A DNA stretch of 64,000 bases from Hyaloscypha bicolor E (taxonomy: Eukaryota; Ascomycota; Leotiomycetes; Helotiales; Hyaloscyphaceae): the NCBI RefSeq assembly GCF_002865645.1, contig NW_020194588.1, positions 248,001 to 312,000 of the forward strand, read 5' to 3'. The translations under genes were made by a program, and so were the position numbers. Below the pieces are notes generated by a model. The model saw nothing but the letters and a program-made list of their open reading frames with translations. It searched no databases and was not told the origin of the DNA. Each line of letters begins with the position of its first letter. The stretch's first letter is position 1. Positions 49,900 through 60,678 of the stretch are shown piece after piece.

Positions 49900-52800
49900 T
49901 TACTACTTATATCTCTTGAACTTTATATTCTATTTCCCTGTCTTATAGTTCTAATAGTAGAGGCTCCGGATTTACTTATCCGAAAATAGGGTTACCTGGA
50001 TCTTTATATAGCTTCTTTATATAAAATACCGGATATATTCTTATTAATTCCAGAAGCTTAAGCCTAAAGAAATATCTTACTTATTCCAGGATTTTATATA
50101 GTTCTTCTATTTAGTAAGCTAGCTTGCGGTTTGGATAATTATTCTTCTAGTACTTAGTAGTAATTTATATTTTATTTCCTATTTCGAAGTCTACTAGTTA
50201 GTAGTATTTATTAGCTTGAGTAATATAATATTCTTATATTTATATTATGTTTTCCTGTACTTTTTACTATAATTCATAAAGCCATATTACTAGGGCCTTT
50301 GCCTTCTATCTATTTAGCTCTTTCTTTAGGGTACCCGATTATACTTGGGTTTCCTAGTTAAATAATATTTGCGGTTTATAGCCCTTTTCTATAAGAAACG
50401 GGAATTAGCTTATAGTCTTATAAACCAGAATTACCTACTAGTAATTAATTATTACTACCTATTTGTCCTAATTATCCTAGTAGTAATTTATATAGGGATA
50501 TAGCTATTAGTTAAAGTACTAGTTAATAATCTTTATCTAGCTATTAGTTTAGGGATAATTAGTAATTAATAACTTAAGTTTTATATTAATATACTTATAG
50601 AACTTGTTCCAGAAATCTAATATAAACTAGAGGCCTTAATTAGATACTATAGTCTCCGGGATACTAACTTAGCAAACTATATAGATAAGAAATAGGAGCG
50701 CTAATTCTTTAGCTATTACTATATTTCAGACAGGAATTATAATAGGGTACTTATTTAGGTAATTAATAAAAATTACTATTATATTATACTTGTTTTTATT
50801 TTCTGGGTATTTCTTGAAATCTACTAATATATATTACTAGAAGCAGTCAGGAACTAGTAATAGATATAAGAGCCCTGGCTTCTTGTCTCTAGAAACGTGG
50901 GATTATTAGTAAGTATAGTAGTTATTCCTATATTAATTAATATTTATATCTTAGCCTAGCTAGTAATAGTAGGCCTAAAGAAGCTATTAAAGCTTGGCTT
51001 ATTCTGGGTGTCTTATTAGGGACTATATATGTATCTCCTAAATAAGAGTAATATATAAGGGTATCTCGGGTATTATTATATTATTAGATATAAATAGTTT
51101 ATTATATTATAAGAGAAGACTATCTTATAATATTCAAGTGCCTTCCTTTTTATTTCTTGCCTTATTTTATAGCTTTTCTAGTTCTAGTAACTCTTAGTTC
51201 TTACTTAATAGCTTGTTTACTAGCTAGATATTATTATACTAGGTTTCTTCCTAAGCCGGGCTTATAAAGGCCTTAATTAGGGCTAACTAGAGATCCCGTA
51301 TAATATTATTATTAATCTTTTATTATAGAAGAAGAATTTGGGTTTAGTAGGCTACTATTATTTTATTCTGGGTAATTATATTCTTATATTTTCTACTTAG
51401 GGCATTTGCTTATTTATTTAACTTGCCTATCTAATATATAAACTTGAAATAGTAGCAGGAAAGGTACTTTATCTAATAAGCTTATCTTACTAAGAGCTTC
51501 TTTATAGTTATAAAATACTTAAGGGCTTAGTAGTCTAAGTAAATTATAAAGGGTGCCTCTTATAGGCCTTCTAGCTCCGCTTACTATTCGGTTAAAGAAA
51601 GAATAATAGCAAGTATTTCTTTATTATAAATATTATAATTTAGCTTTACTAATTATATAATCTTAGAGAAAAATACTACCGGGTGCCAGAGTCCTATCTA
51701 GAGGTCTTATTATAAGAGAATACTAGCTATAACTCTATTTAATATATCTGTCTTAACTATAGTAAAGAGGTTCGAGTTATAGTAATATAGAATTAGTACC
51801 GAGAATATAGCTTGCTTTAGCTTAGTAAAACCTTCTTAATACTAATCTATTTACTTAAATAGAACTCCCTTATATATTAGAGCTATTAGGGGCTTTACTA
51901 TACGGCCGTATTCTGTAATAAAATACTAATAAAAGTTATAAAAATCCAGAAAGCCTTATATTTCTTTAACTATCTTTAGTAGTTACTAGTTCTTAATAAC
52001 TACTATCTTATCTAGATCTATTTCAATACCTCTAGTAAATATAATAAAGCCTAAGTACTTTATATAAATAATCTTAAACTCTAATTTCTTAATATTTATT
52101 TAAAGGCCGGTATTCCGCAATTACTAAAGGACCTTTTATATATGGTTTTTATACTTTAGGGAATTATTTAAGTAAATTAGAATATTATTCAAGTAAGCTA
52201 TATAAAAGATATTAAGGTAATTAAAGAAAATATTATTTATATATTTCTAATATATAGTAAGGCTATTAGTTAGGCCTTTCTAAAGAATCTTATATTTATA
52301 GGCCCTATATCTTATATGAAATATTATGAGTTCTTCTAATTCTGGGTCTATTTGGATCTAATAAAATGCTTGCTAAATATCTAGCTTTATATAAACCTTG
52401 GCTTAAGCTAGCTATATAAGAGTCTTATAAATAAAGGAAAAGGAATAATAGTTCTTTTATATTAAGTTATTTAGCTTGTAATAGTTAATATAGAATTAGA
52501 GAGCTTTATTAGCCTTCTTTATAAAGAGAATTAGAGATACGAAAGGAAACTGGCTTGGCTTAATAAAGCCTTATTAGAAGTTCTTTTTAAGGAAATACTT
52601 AATCTCCTATAGCTCGTAAATTAACTATTAATAGAACAGGAAATACCCTAGGCTCTCTAGGCCTTTGGGATTATTAATCTAAATCTTATAATTATATAAT
52701 TAATACGGGAGTAAGATATTTAATATTTCTTTTAAGAAAATATCTGCAAAATCCTTAAATTCCTCTAGTAAAACTCTTACTAGCTACTATAGCTTTGTCT

Positions 52801-53750
52801 CTCCTAGCTATTACTTGCCCGGAATAAACTCGTTCTCTTATTATAATTCTAGCTTTTTATTAATCTCGAAAAATAATATTATAAAGAAAAGATTCTCTTT
52901 TTTCTATAGGTTTATCTAGAAAGCAGCCGGCAAGATACCTATAATATTAACTAAGGGCCTTAACTAGATCTTATAGCTTTTCTTTAAATAGTATAGATTT
53001 AATATCTCTATTTCTGGCTTGGGAAAAACTTTTATATTCCCTAAGACTACTTGTATTTCTCTATAGTATTAAGCTTAATTCTTTTACTATATATGGCTTT
53101 CTGAGTCTGGCTTAGAAAAAGAATAAGGGGATTTCCTCTTTATAAGCTAAGGTCTCTAGGACTTATCTATAGCTATAGCTTTATCTCTTTTATCTATATC
53201 TTCTTAGTACTAGTTACTTTTCCCAGATTCCAAGTTCTTATATATAATAGTTAGGACCTTATCCTAATTCTTTTTTCTAGGCTAATTATCTGGCTAGATT
53301 AACTTTTTATTCTTATAATTAATTAAGATACTAGTATTTATAAACTACTATTATCCCAAAATCATATTATACTTGCCTAGCCCTATAACTAGTATAAGTA
53401 CTAGGACCTTCCGTTTATTAATTAAAAGTATAAGCTTAATATAGTAAGTAATAGATACGGCCTACTTATTATTAAACTCCCTTATATTATAGGATAATAC
53501 TAATTAAGTAGGCTTAATATCTAGAAATTATTTAATTATTTTTATAAACTTGAAATTAATAAAAATATATTTATTTACTCTAATATTAATAAGAGAAGAA
53601 GTCTTAATACCTAATCTATTATTACTAATTATATAAAAGAATATAAATGCTTTATTTCCTAGTAACTAGTTCAAATTAACTTTTACTATATTTATATAAT
53701 ATGGCCCTAAAAAAAAGACTTCTTTTAGGGATTCTTATTTCTCTATTCTA
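49900..53750 (-). pseudogene. Gypsy F pol: protease, RT, RNase H, integrase
   Basis: Minus strand. The protease region lies near 53300-53700. RT lies near 51950-52700: 'GFIKPS'-type block near 52560, YLDDILIY box (Asn-substituted) near 52172-52200, and the 'LGFIIFT' region near 52040-52060. The LGF-NFY block is near 51940-51960. RNase H lies near 51400-51850, the integrase zinc domain and core near 50200-51250, and the C-terminal domain near 49900-50150. It would copy and integrate the element. RIP stops are scattered through it. It is related to but distinct from gypsy B. Confidence 0.87.
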
Positions 53751-53799
53751 TATTCTTAGATAGCTTACTTATAATAAGTACTATTAGCTTGGCTGCCAA

Positions 53800-55030
53800 A
53801 ACTTGCTTTATATACTTTATCTTAGGCTCTAGATAGTTCTTAGATATATAACTAAATTTATTATAGTTATAATACTTGAGATCTAAAAATCCGATCTTTA
53901 ATATAGCAGGCTTATTTATTACTAGAGTCTTAGAAGCGGGCTTTATATAAGGGGCGCTTTCTAGGCTTGGCTTGTCTATATCTTTATTAGCTTTTTTAGA
54001 TACTTATTCTTTCTTTTTATAATAAGCTCGGATCTGCTAGTTATTTGTAATATAGTATTATACAAACTCTATAATACGGATAGCCGGGTTATTATAATAT
54101 ATAGCTATAGCCTCTTAAAGCTTCCAGGTAAGCTTATTATTTAGGTTATTCTTAAGGTCTTATAAGTTAATATTTCTGTTTACTATATACCTCAGGAATA
54201 GGATATAGAACTCCTAAAAGATCTAGCTCTTCTTTATAAATAGCTTCTTAAATACTTACCGAGTATTATGCTTCTTGTTCGGGTTACTATATAGTTTCTC
54301 TAGATAGGTATATAGTTCCCTAATAGTCTCGTATATATATTAATTATTTTAGTTTAGGCAGGAAAAGATTAGTATAAGGATATAATTACCTATATAGCCA
54401 GATATGTAAATAATCTTGAGATTCTTTATCTAATAGATATTAGAGTTACTATAGAGCTTATTCTTAATTTGAACTAACTAATTATTAAAGATAATACTAT
54501 TCTTAGTTATATCTTTAAAAATAGGAAAGTCAGGAAGTTTAATTAAGTATCTACTTTCTAAAGTAAGGAAACTAGTTATCCCGGCAGGCTATATAATAAG
54601 CTTCTCGATAATGGCTTTATTCTTTTATAGGGCTTGCTTGGTTTCTCTTAGCTAATTATAATAATTCTTGCTATAGGCAAGAATATCATATATCTTTAGA
54701 ATTAGTTTAATAATCTCTTTATATAAAGCATCTGGGTTCTAAAGTAATTCTTGGAACTCCACCTTTAATAAGGCAGATCTCTCTTCTTCTTCTATTCTTT
54801 AGAAGAAAGTATTTCTTTTACTATAAATATTAACGGGATGCTCGGATTCCTTAAGAGACTTAATAAGAGGCTCTAGTCTACTTTCTAGTAATGTACTAGT
54901 AGTATCTCGTACTATAGCTCCTTCTAACTTGCCTAGTTATTCTAGGGCTTTCTTTTATTCTAATATTAGTTAACTAGTTCAGAAGTAGCTATAGTACGTC
55001 GTGTCTGCACTTATTAAAAACTAATTAGGT
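53800..55030 (-). pseudogene. Gypsy F gag with CCHC zinc knuckle
   Basis: On the minus strand a capsid region (about 53900-54620) is followed by a basic linker. A zinc knuckle near 53827-53880 reads YNYNKFSYISKNCLE, a decayed C-x2-C-x4-H-x4-C. An N-terminal Glu-rich part lies near 54640-54980. Long stretches read without stops, showing mild RIP. It lies just inside the 5' LTR (55083). Confidence 0.86.
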
Positions 55031-55082
55031 AGATATTATTTAGATTCTTTATAGGATTAAGAAATAAGTGAGCTTTAAATTA

Positions 55083-55342
55083 TGTTACGAGTATAAGATC
55101 TAGGGCCTAAAAGGCATAGTTAGACTATCTTTATCTTAATAATTTAAAGCTAAAGAGAGAAGAGAATCCCAAAGAAGCCTCGGATCTAAATAATCGCAAG
55201 CTATATACAGGCCCATATACTAGCTTAAGCTCGGAATCACGTGTAATAATTAGGTAACTATAGATACCTCGCTTAGATACCAGATATCTTTCTAGCTCTA
55301 ATCTAATCCCTACTAGTACTATATATTATAATAACTATAATA
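55083..55342 (-). repeat. Gypsy F 5' LTR (right)
   Basis: 260 bp, starting TGTTACGAGTATAAG with the original TG end, and ending ACTATAATA. Partner of 49310-49569. Confidence 0.94.
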
Positions 55343-55347
55343 CTTTT

Positions 55348-57600
55348 TATACTTTATTAGAAGTATTTCTTTTAAAGAATTTCTAGTATTTTACTAGTAT
55401 TAAAATATCTATTTATAGAATTATTATAATTTACTTATAATAATTCTTTTTTAAGAACTATTTATATTACTAGTATTATATTAAGAAATTGAGCCTTTAA
55501 TATTATAATAATAATTCAAGTAATATTTCTCTATTTTCCTTATATACTTTTTCGAATCTAGCTATTTATATAGCTAGAATCCGTAATATATATTATTTAT
55601 AACTAGCTATACTAGTAATAGATAGTAATAATATCTCTAGTACTATTTCATTATTAAAATGGATTTCTTTTTTGGAATTCTTTAGTATTTTACTAATTAA
55701 AAAATACTTATTTCTTTTTTTCTAGGCCTTATATTATAATATTATAAAAATAATATAATATTCTATTATTTCTATTTATAAGGCTCTTTATTCTATATTT
55801 TATAACTTATTATAAAATATAAATAATAAAGTATTTTTATTTATATTTACTATAAAATCTGGCTTTTTTAATAGTTTATTAATAGAGTTATTATATTTCG
55901 GGTAATACTTTAAAACGAAATTAAAGGCAGCTAGCTTTTTAGTTTATTTTATCTATTTATTATTTAATTTTCTTTTAATTATAAACTATTTTAATAATAA
56001 TAATATACTAGATATATATTAGATAATAATACTAAATATAAAATACTAGAATAATAGCTAAGAGTTTAGAATTATATATCTTATATTTATTTTTAATTTA
56101 TAATTATTTTCTTTAAATAGAAAGTAATAAAATACTACCGGGTATTTGCTTCTTTATTAAAGAGCTAGAAAATTATACCTATAATTATAAAGCCGGAAAT
56201 ATTTATTTTTATATAAATCTTTAAGGCTAGATTAAAATAATAAAGAATTAATACTATTATAAATATAACTTCTAGTTCTCTAAAAGCCTTATTTGCCTTA
56301 TTTATCTAGTTAAAATAATATTATAGTTTTCTATTAATTTTTAATAAATTAGTTAATTCTTTTACTATTCTAAAATATTTATAAATAAATCTCTAGTAAA
56401 AATTAGTAAAATCTAGAAATACTTGAATTTCCCGGATATTATTTTTTAGGGCTAGCTATTTCCTAATAGCTATAATCCGGCTAGCTTTTATTTCTATATT
56501 ATCTGAACTAATTATAAATTCCAAGAACTTTATTTTTTCTATATTAAACTCGTATTTTACTAAGTTTATAAAAAGCTAGTATTATTATAATTACTCGAAT
56601 ATATATTAGATTATTATTATATACTATTCTAGGTTTCCGGAATAAATTAGAATATTATTTAAATAAATTATATAAATAATATTAATAAGGCCTACTAGTA
56701 TATAATTAATATATATCTGAAATATTACCGGAATATTAGAGAGTTTAAAAGATATAATATATTTAAAATACTATTTTCTATTTATTACTTTTCCGGATTC
56801 GTAATTAATAATAAATATTCTTTAAATTTAGCTTTATATATATCTTTATTTTATAAAGCTTATTTATTATTTTATTAATAAATAATAATAGAATTCGGTT
56901 CTTAATAGTTAATATATAAATATAGGCTGCCTTCTTTCTTTAAAATAAATATAATTAGTATATTAGTTAAACTAGTAAAATAATAGATCTATTTCTTTTC
57001 TAAGCTAGTATTAAAATATTTCTAAAGAAATTTGAGCTCTTTTTTTAATAAAATATATATAGAACTATATAGTAATTAAAATCCTGGTTCTAGATTTATA
57101 TAATATTCTATTATATAATAGTCAAATAATATATCTATAGTTTCTATAAAAAATATTCGGAAAAGATTTTAATATTTTTTTAGGAAATATAATTATTTCA
57201 TTTATAATAATAATAATAACTTTTTAGCTATTTATTATAAAATAGGCAATTAATAGAAAAACATATATCTTATATTTTATTATTTTAGTAAATTTCTTAG
57301 TATTTAGAACTTTAATTTTTTATAATTAAATCTAATATTTCTATATTATTTCTCTAAAAGAAATTAGGGAATTAATCTAGTAAAGCTATAGGAATTCAAG
57401 TATTATATTAATATAATTCAGATTAAAATTATATAATATAAAGTATATATTAGTCTTCTTTTAGTTTTCTAATATATTCTTAATAATAATTCCAAGAATA
57501 TAATCTTTATATAAATAGATTTTTTTTTATTTTAGTAAAATTAAGGGAATTATTTTTAATATTAATAAAATACTTATATCTAAAGCTATCTTTTTCTTTA
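55348..57600 (-). pseudogene. Gypsy D pol 5' part: protease, RT, RNase H
   Basis: On the minus strand: protease-like sequence near 57200-57550; RT near 56450-57100, with an Asn-substituted YLDDIL box near 56641-56680 and the 'KLSKCEF'-type region near 56560-56600; LGF-NFY and RNase H near 55700-56430. The integrase should follow but is interrupted by gypsy F and continues left of 49310. Dense RIP stops; older than F. Confidence 0.8.
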
Positions 57601-58900
57601 TATAATTAGTCTTTATATCCGAATTAACTAATATTCAAATTCTATATCTATTTTTTCTTGTTTTAATAATAACCTTAATTACTATTCTTGTTTTAGGAGC
57701 TTTGCCTTTTATAATATAAATAAGTATAACTATTATAGGATATATTTGTTTCCCGGCTTCTTTAATTCTGGATATTTATCTACTTTATAACCAGACTTAT
57801 TATAATTATAGTAAGTTAGTTTCTTTTAATTTAGGTAAATAGTAATATAGTAATTCTCTTTCTAGTAAATAAAGCAAATTATATCCGGTTTTATAAATCC
57901 TAATACAGGTATTATATTAGACCTTATTCCTATATCTTTATTATTCCGGTTTTATAAACCTTATAATAAGAATATATTTCTTTTCCGTTTCGCTTTATTA
58001 TTTCCTTTCTCTTTTCTTCTATTTCTTTTCTTTTACTATTCTATTAGCTTATTATTATATTCCCGTTAAATAAACAGGTTTAAGTTATTTTTAATTCTTA
58101 TAGTTATAGAAATAAGTTTCTTTCTTTCTTATAAAGTATTTCCTTAATAATTATTCTTGTTCCAAATCTCTTGCCTCAAATTACTAAATAAATTATTCTA
58201 TTCTTATAATAAACCCATATATTTTAAGTTATTTAATAGGCCATTCAAATAAGATATAAAGCTTTAAATACTCTAACTTAGCTACTATTTTATATTTTTA
58301 AACTTAGTAAAAGTATTATTATTATAGTTCTTTAAATTCAAAATAATCTTTTTTATAAACTTAATAAAAGTCTTCTAATTTATAATATTAATATCTATTA
58401 ATTATTTCCTATATTTCCTGATATTTCTGGCTATATTATTAAAATAGAAAATATAATATATAATTTTTATTATATCTATAGTTTAGGTAATCCCGCTATT
58501 TTTATATTATTTTAGCTCTATTTAATAAAAGAAGTTCTGGGCTTTCTTAATACTCTTTCTTTTATAAATTAATAGTTCTCGGGTTTTTAGGGCTTTTTAA
58601 ACTAAGAGTATTATTAGAAATATAACGGGCTTTATACTAGATATTTAAATATTTTTAAAATAACGAATTTAAGCTTCTAGTTCTTATAAATCCTTCTTTT
58701 ATTATATTTCTACCTCTAATTTAGTAATATAATAATAAGCCGCTACTAGCTTTATTATTATTAATATTTTACTAGCTAGTTCTAGAAATATCTAAATTCT
58801 ATTTCCTTTTTCTAATTAGGTAATATAAAAAGTACCTAACTAGATACTACCCTAAATACCCGACTAGATTATTCTAGTAATAATAAAAGCGCTTTTTTTA
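57601..58900 (-). pseudogene. Gypsy D gag with zinc knuckle
   Basis: The minus-strand gag reading has a decayed CCHC knuckle near 57773-57835 (Y-Y-N-Y-N-K-S-G-Y pattern, Cys to Tyr by RIP), preceded by a capsid-like region near 58050-58550. It lies inside the 5' LTR (58998). Non-functional. Confidence 0.7.
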
Positions 58901-58997
58901 GTTAATATTTTAACTATTAGTAATTTTGTTTATTAATAGCTTAATTATCTTATAATAAATTACTTCCCGAATATTAGATTAATTAGAATATAAGGTA

Positions 58998-59261
58998 TAT
59001 AATAATAGAATAATATATAAGTAATTAAGATAAATAGACTATAGAATAATACTTATAAATATAATTAATTCCAAGAGTTAATTCTAATAAAAGACTAATT
59101 AATACCTCTTTCTAAAGTTAGGAGCGTCTCTTTATATATTTCCTAGTATTTAGTTAAGTATATAAAGCTCTTTACTTAATTAGGAAATATAATTCTATAT
59201 AATTCATATAATTCTAATTATAAGCTTTATTTAAAATAGGAAACTAGATTCACGATATTTA
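58998..59261 (-). repeat. Gypsy D 5' LTR (right)
   Basis: 264 bp, collinear with the left copy 39517-39762. It also has a partial inverted copy immediately to its right (59298-59499). Confidence 0.87.
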
Positions 59262-59297
59262 TTATAATATATTACTAATAAACTAATAATAAATTAT

Positions 59298-59499
59298 ATA
59301 GAATTATATTTTCTAATTAAATAAAGAGCTTTATATATTTGGCTAAATATTAGAGAATATATAAAAGGATACTTATAGCTTTAAAAGAGAATATTAATTA
59401 GTTTTTTATTAGAATTACTTCTTGGAAATTAATTATATTTATAAGTATTACTTTATAATATATTTATTTTAATTACTTATATATTATTTTATTATTATA
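59298..59499 (+). repeat. Inverted partial copy of the gypsy D LTR
   Basis: The reverse complement of this segment matches about the first 205 bp of the D LTR (58998-59205), with RIP-type differences. The remaining ~60 bp of the LTR are missing. Together with 58998-59261 it forms a large imperfect palindrome with a spacer of about 90 bp. Confidence 0.85.
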
Positions 59500-59990
59500 T
59501 GTCTTATATACTTAATTAAAAATAATAATTTCCAAATAATTAAATTAAATCTAGTATATTATTATTACTTTATTATAATTTAATATAATATTAAAAAATA
59601 CTAAAAGAAAATAATACAAAATTACTTCCAAGAAAAATATTATAAAATTCAATATATTACTAACTTGAATTATAATATAATAATAATATACTCTTATATA
59701 TATTAAAAGAATTATAAAAAGAATTATATTAATAAAGTAAAAATAAATATTTATAACTTTATTATAAATATATTTCGAACTATTTAGAGACTTATAAAAA
59801 GACCCAGATATAGGCTAGTACTTAATAATAAATTTATTATTTTATTACTAGCTAAATAGGTTATTTTATTATAAGAATAAATAGTAGCTACTTTGGCTTC
59901 TATTATAATCAGGTATATCTAAGTAATTTGTAATTTCTCTCAACTAGTATAAATTTAGTTTACAGGATATATTTACTAATTTCTTATATA
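59500..59990. other. AT-rich non-coding flank, no gene seen
   Basis: RIP-like composition and no recognised element. It grades into normal-composition DNA near 59950-60000. Confidence 0.5.
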
Positions 59991-60678
59991 ATGTCCGTTC
60001 TTATATAGCGAGAAATCTATTATATCAAGAACATTCATGGGTACTTCGTTTTTGAGAATCTCAAACTTTGTATATATAGTAATGTCTCTAATTTTCTTTG
60101 TATAAATCGTGATCTGTGGTTATTCTTAAACAAAGATTGGCTTTATAATAAGAATATATTATAGTTTTAGTCATACTATTAATTATTTCGTTAATAGTGT
60201 CAAAAGCCGCTTCGATTATACACCCCTGCTCTAGTATGACTTTCGGTCTGTCTCTGAGTTTCGGGGCCAGGGCACAAAGGTGCTATCAAGATAAAATATG
60301 CCTTCAAGTTTTAAGGACATAGAGCATAAGAAAACCTACATGCCGAGTTTATCCGGACAAAGGAGGAGGTACCTTTCGTACACAGAACGCGAAGCGAATT
60401 TATAGCAGTTATATAATGTTGTATTAAGAGTCACGCTAGTCGTATTATATTTTACATTATACCGGGCTTATATAAAACTGGGGCGTTCTTCTAGAAGTTC
60501 CCATGAGAAGCCACTTGTCTGCTTTTCGCTCGGGATAACGTAATCACCAGGCAGCCAGGCTATATATTATGACTCCGCCCGCTGTATAACAACCCATTCT
60601 TGTTTTTTTCTCAACCAAATTCTGGCTCTCAGAGCCATCGATCCTACTTCCTACCACTTTCATTGAGCTGTGTCAATC
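59991..60678 (+). promoter_or_regulatory. Upstream region of the F-box gene (putative promoter and 5' UTR)
   Basis: Composition is normal from about 60180, with many CpA and TpG. A TATA-like TATATATTAT lies at 60561-60570, about 110 bp before the ATG. A pyrimidine-rich stretch (TGTTTTTTTCTC, near 60602-60613) is typical of filamentous-fungal promoters near the transcription start. The left half (59991-60180) is a mixed zone of partial AT enrichment. Functional role inferred from position only. Confidence 0.45.

Larger units (their letters stand above)
49310..55342 (-). mobile_element. Gypsy F: complete Ty3/gypsy element (6.0 kb), minus strand
   Basis: The LTRs are exactly equal in length (49310-49569 and 55083-55342, 260 bp) and highly similar. 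Flanking bases TTTTT (49305-49309) and CTTTT (55343-55347) fit a 5-bp target duplication with one change. The minus-strand gag-pol has gag with a CCHC zinc knuckle, protease, RT, RNase H and integrase. It is inserted in the pol of gypsy D in the same orientation. It is mildly RIP-mutated compared with D. Confidence 0.93.
33124..59261 (-). mobile_element. Gypsy D: old Ty3/gypsy element broken by three insertions
   Basis: The two outer LTR copies are about 33124-33142 plus 39517-39762 (left, 3') and 58998-59261 (right, 5'). Coding is on the minus strand: gag and RT in 55343-58997, integrase end in 47266-49309. Removing copia-2 (33143-39516), copia E (40306-47265) and gypsy F (49310-55342) leaves about 6.8 kb, a normal element length. 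The left outer border is approximate because copia-2 cuts the LTR within its first ~20 bp, and no clean target duplication could be assigned. Confidence 0.78.

Noticed and set aside
49305..55347. A perfect target-site duplication for gypsy F
   Set aside because: The flanks TTTTT and CTTTT differ by one base and are low-complexity, so they are only given as a probable duplication.
33123..59266. TTATA as target-site duplication of gypsy D
   Set aside because: TTATA occurs on both sides (33123-33127, 59262-59266), but using it would cut bases that the inverted LTR copy shows to belong to the LTR.
60670..60678. Start of the F-box frame at 60670
   Set aside because: The codon there is GTG; a fungal nuclear gene should use the ATG at 60679, which has a good context.
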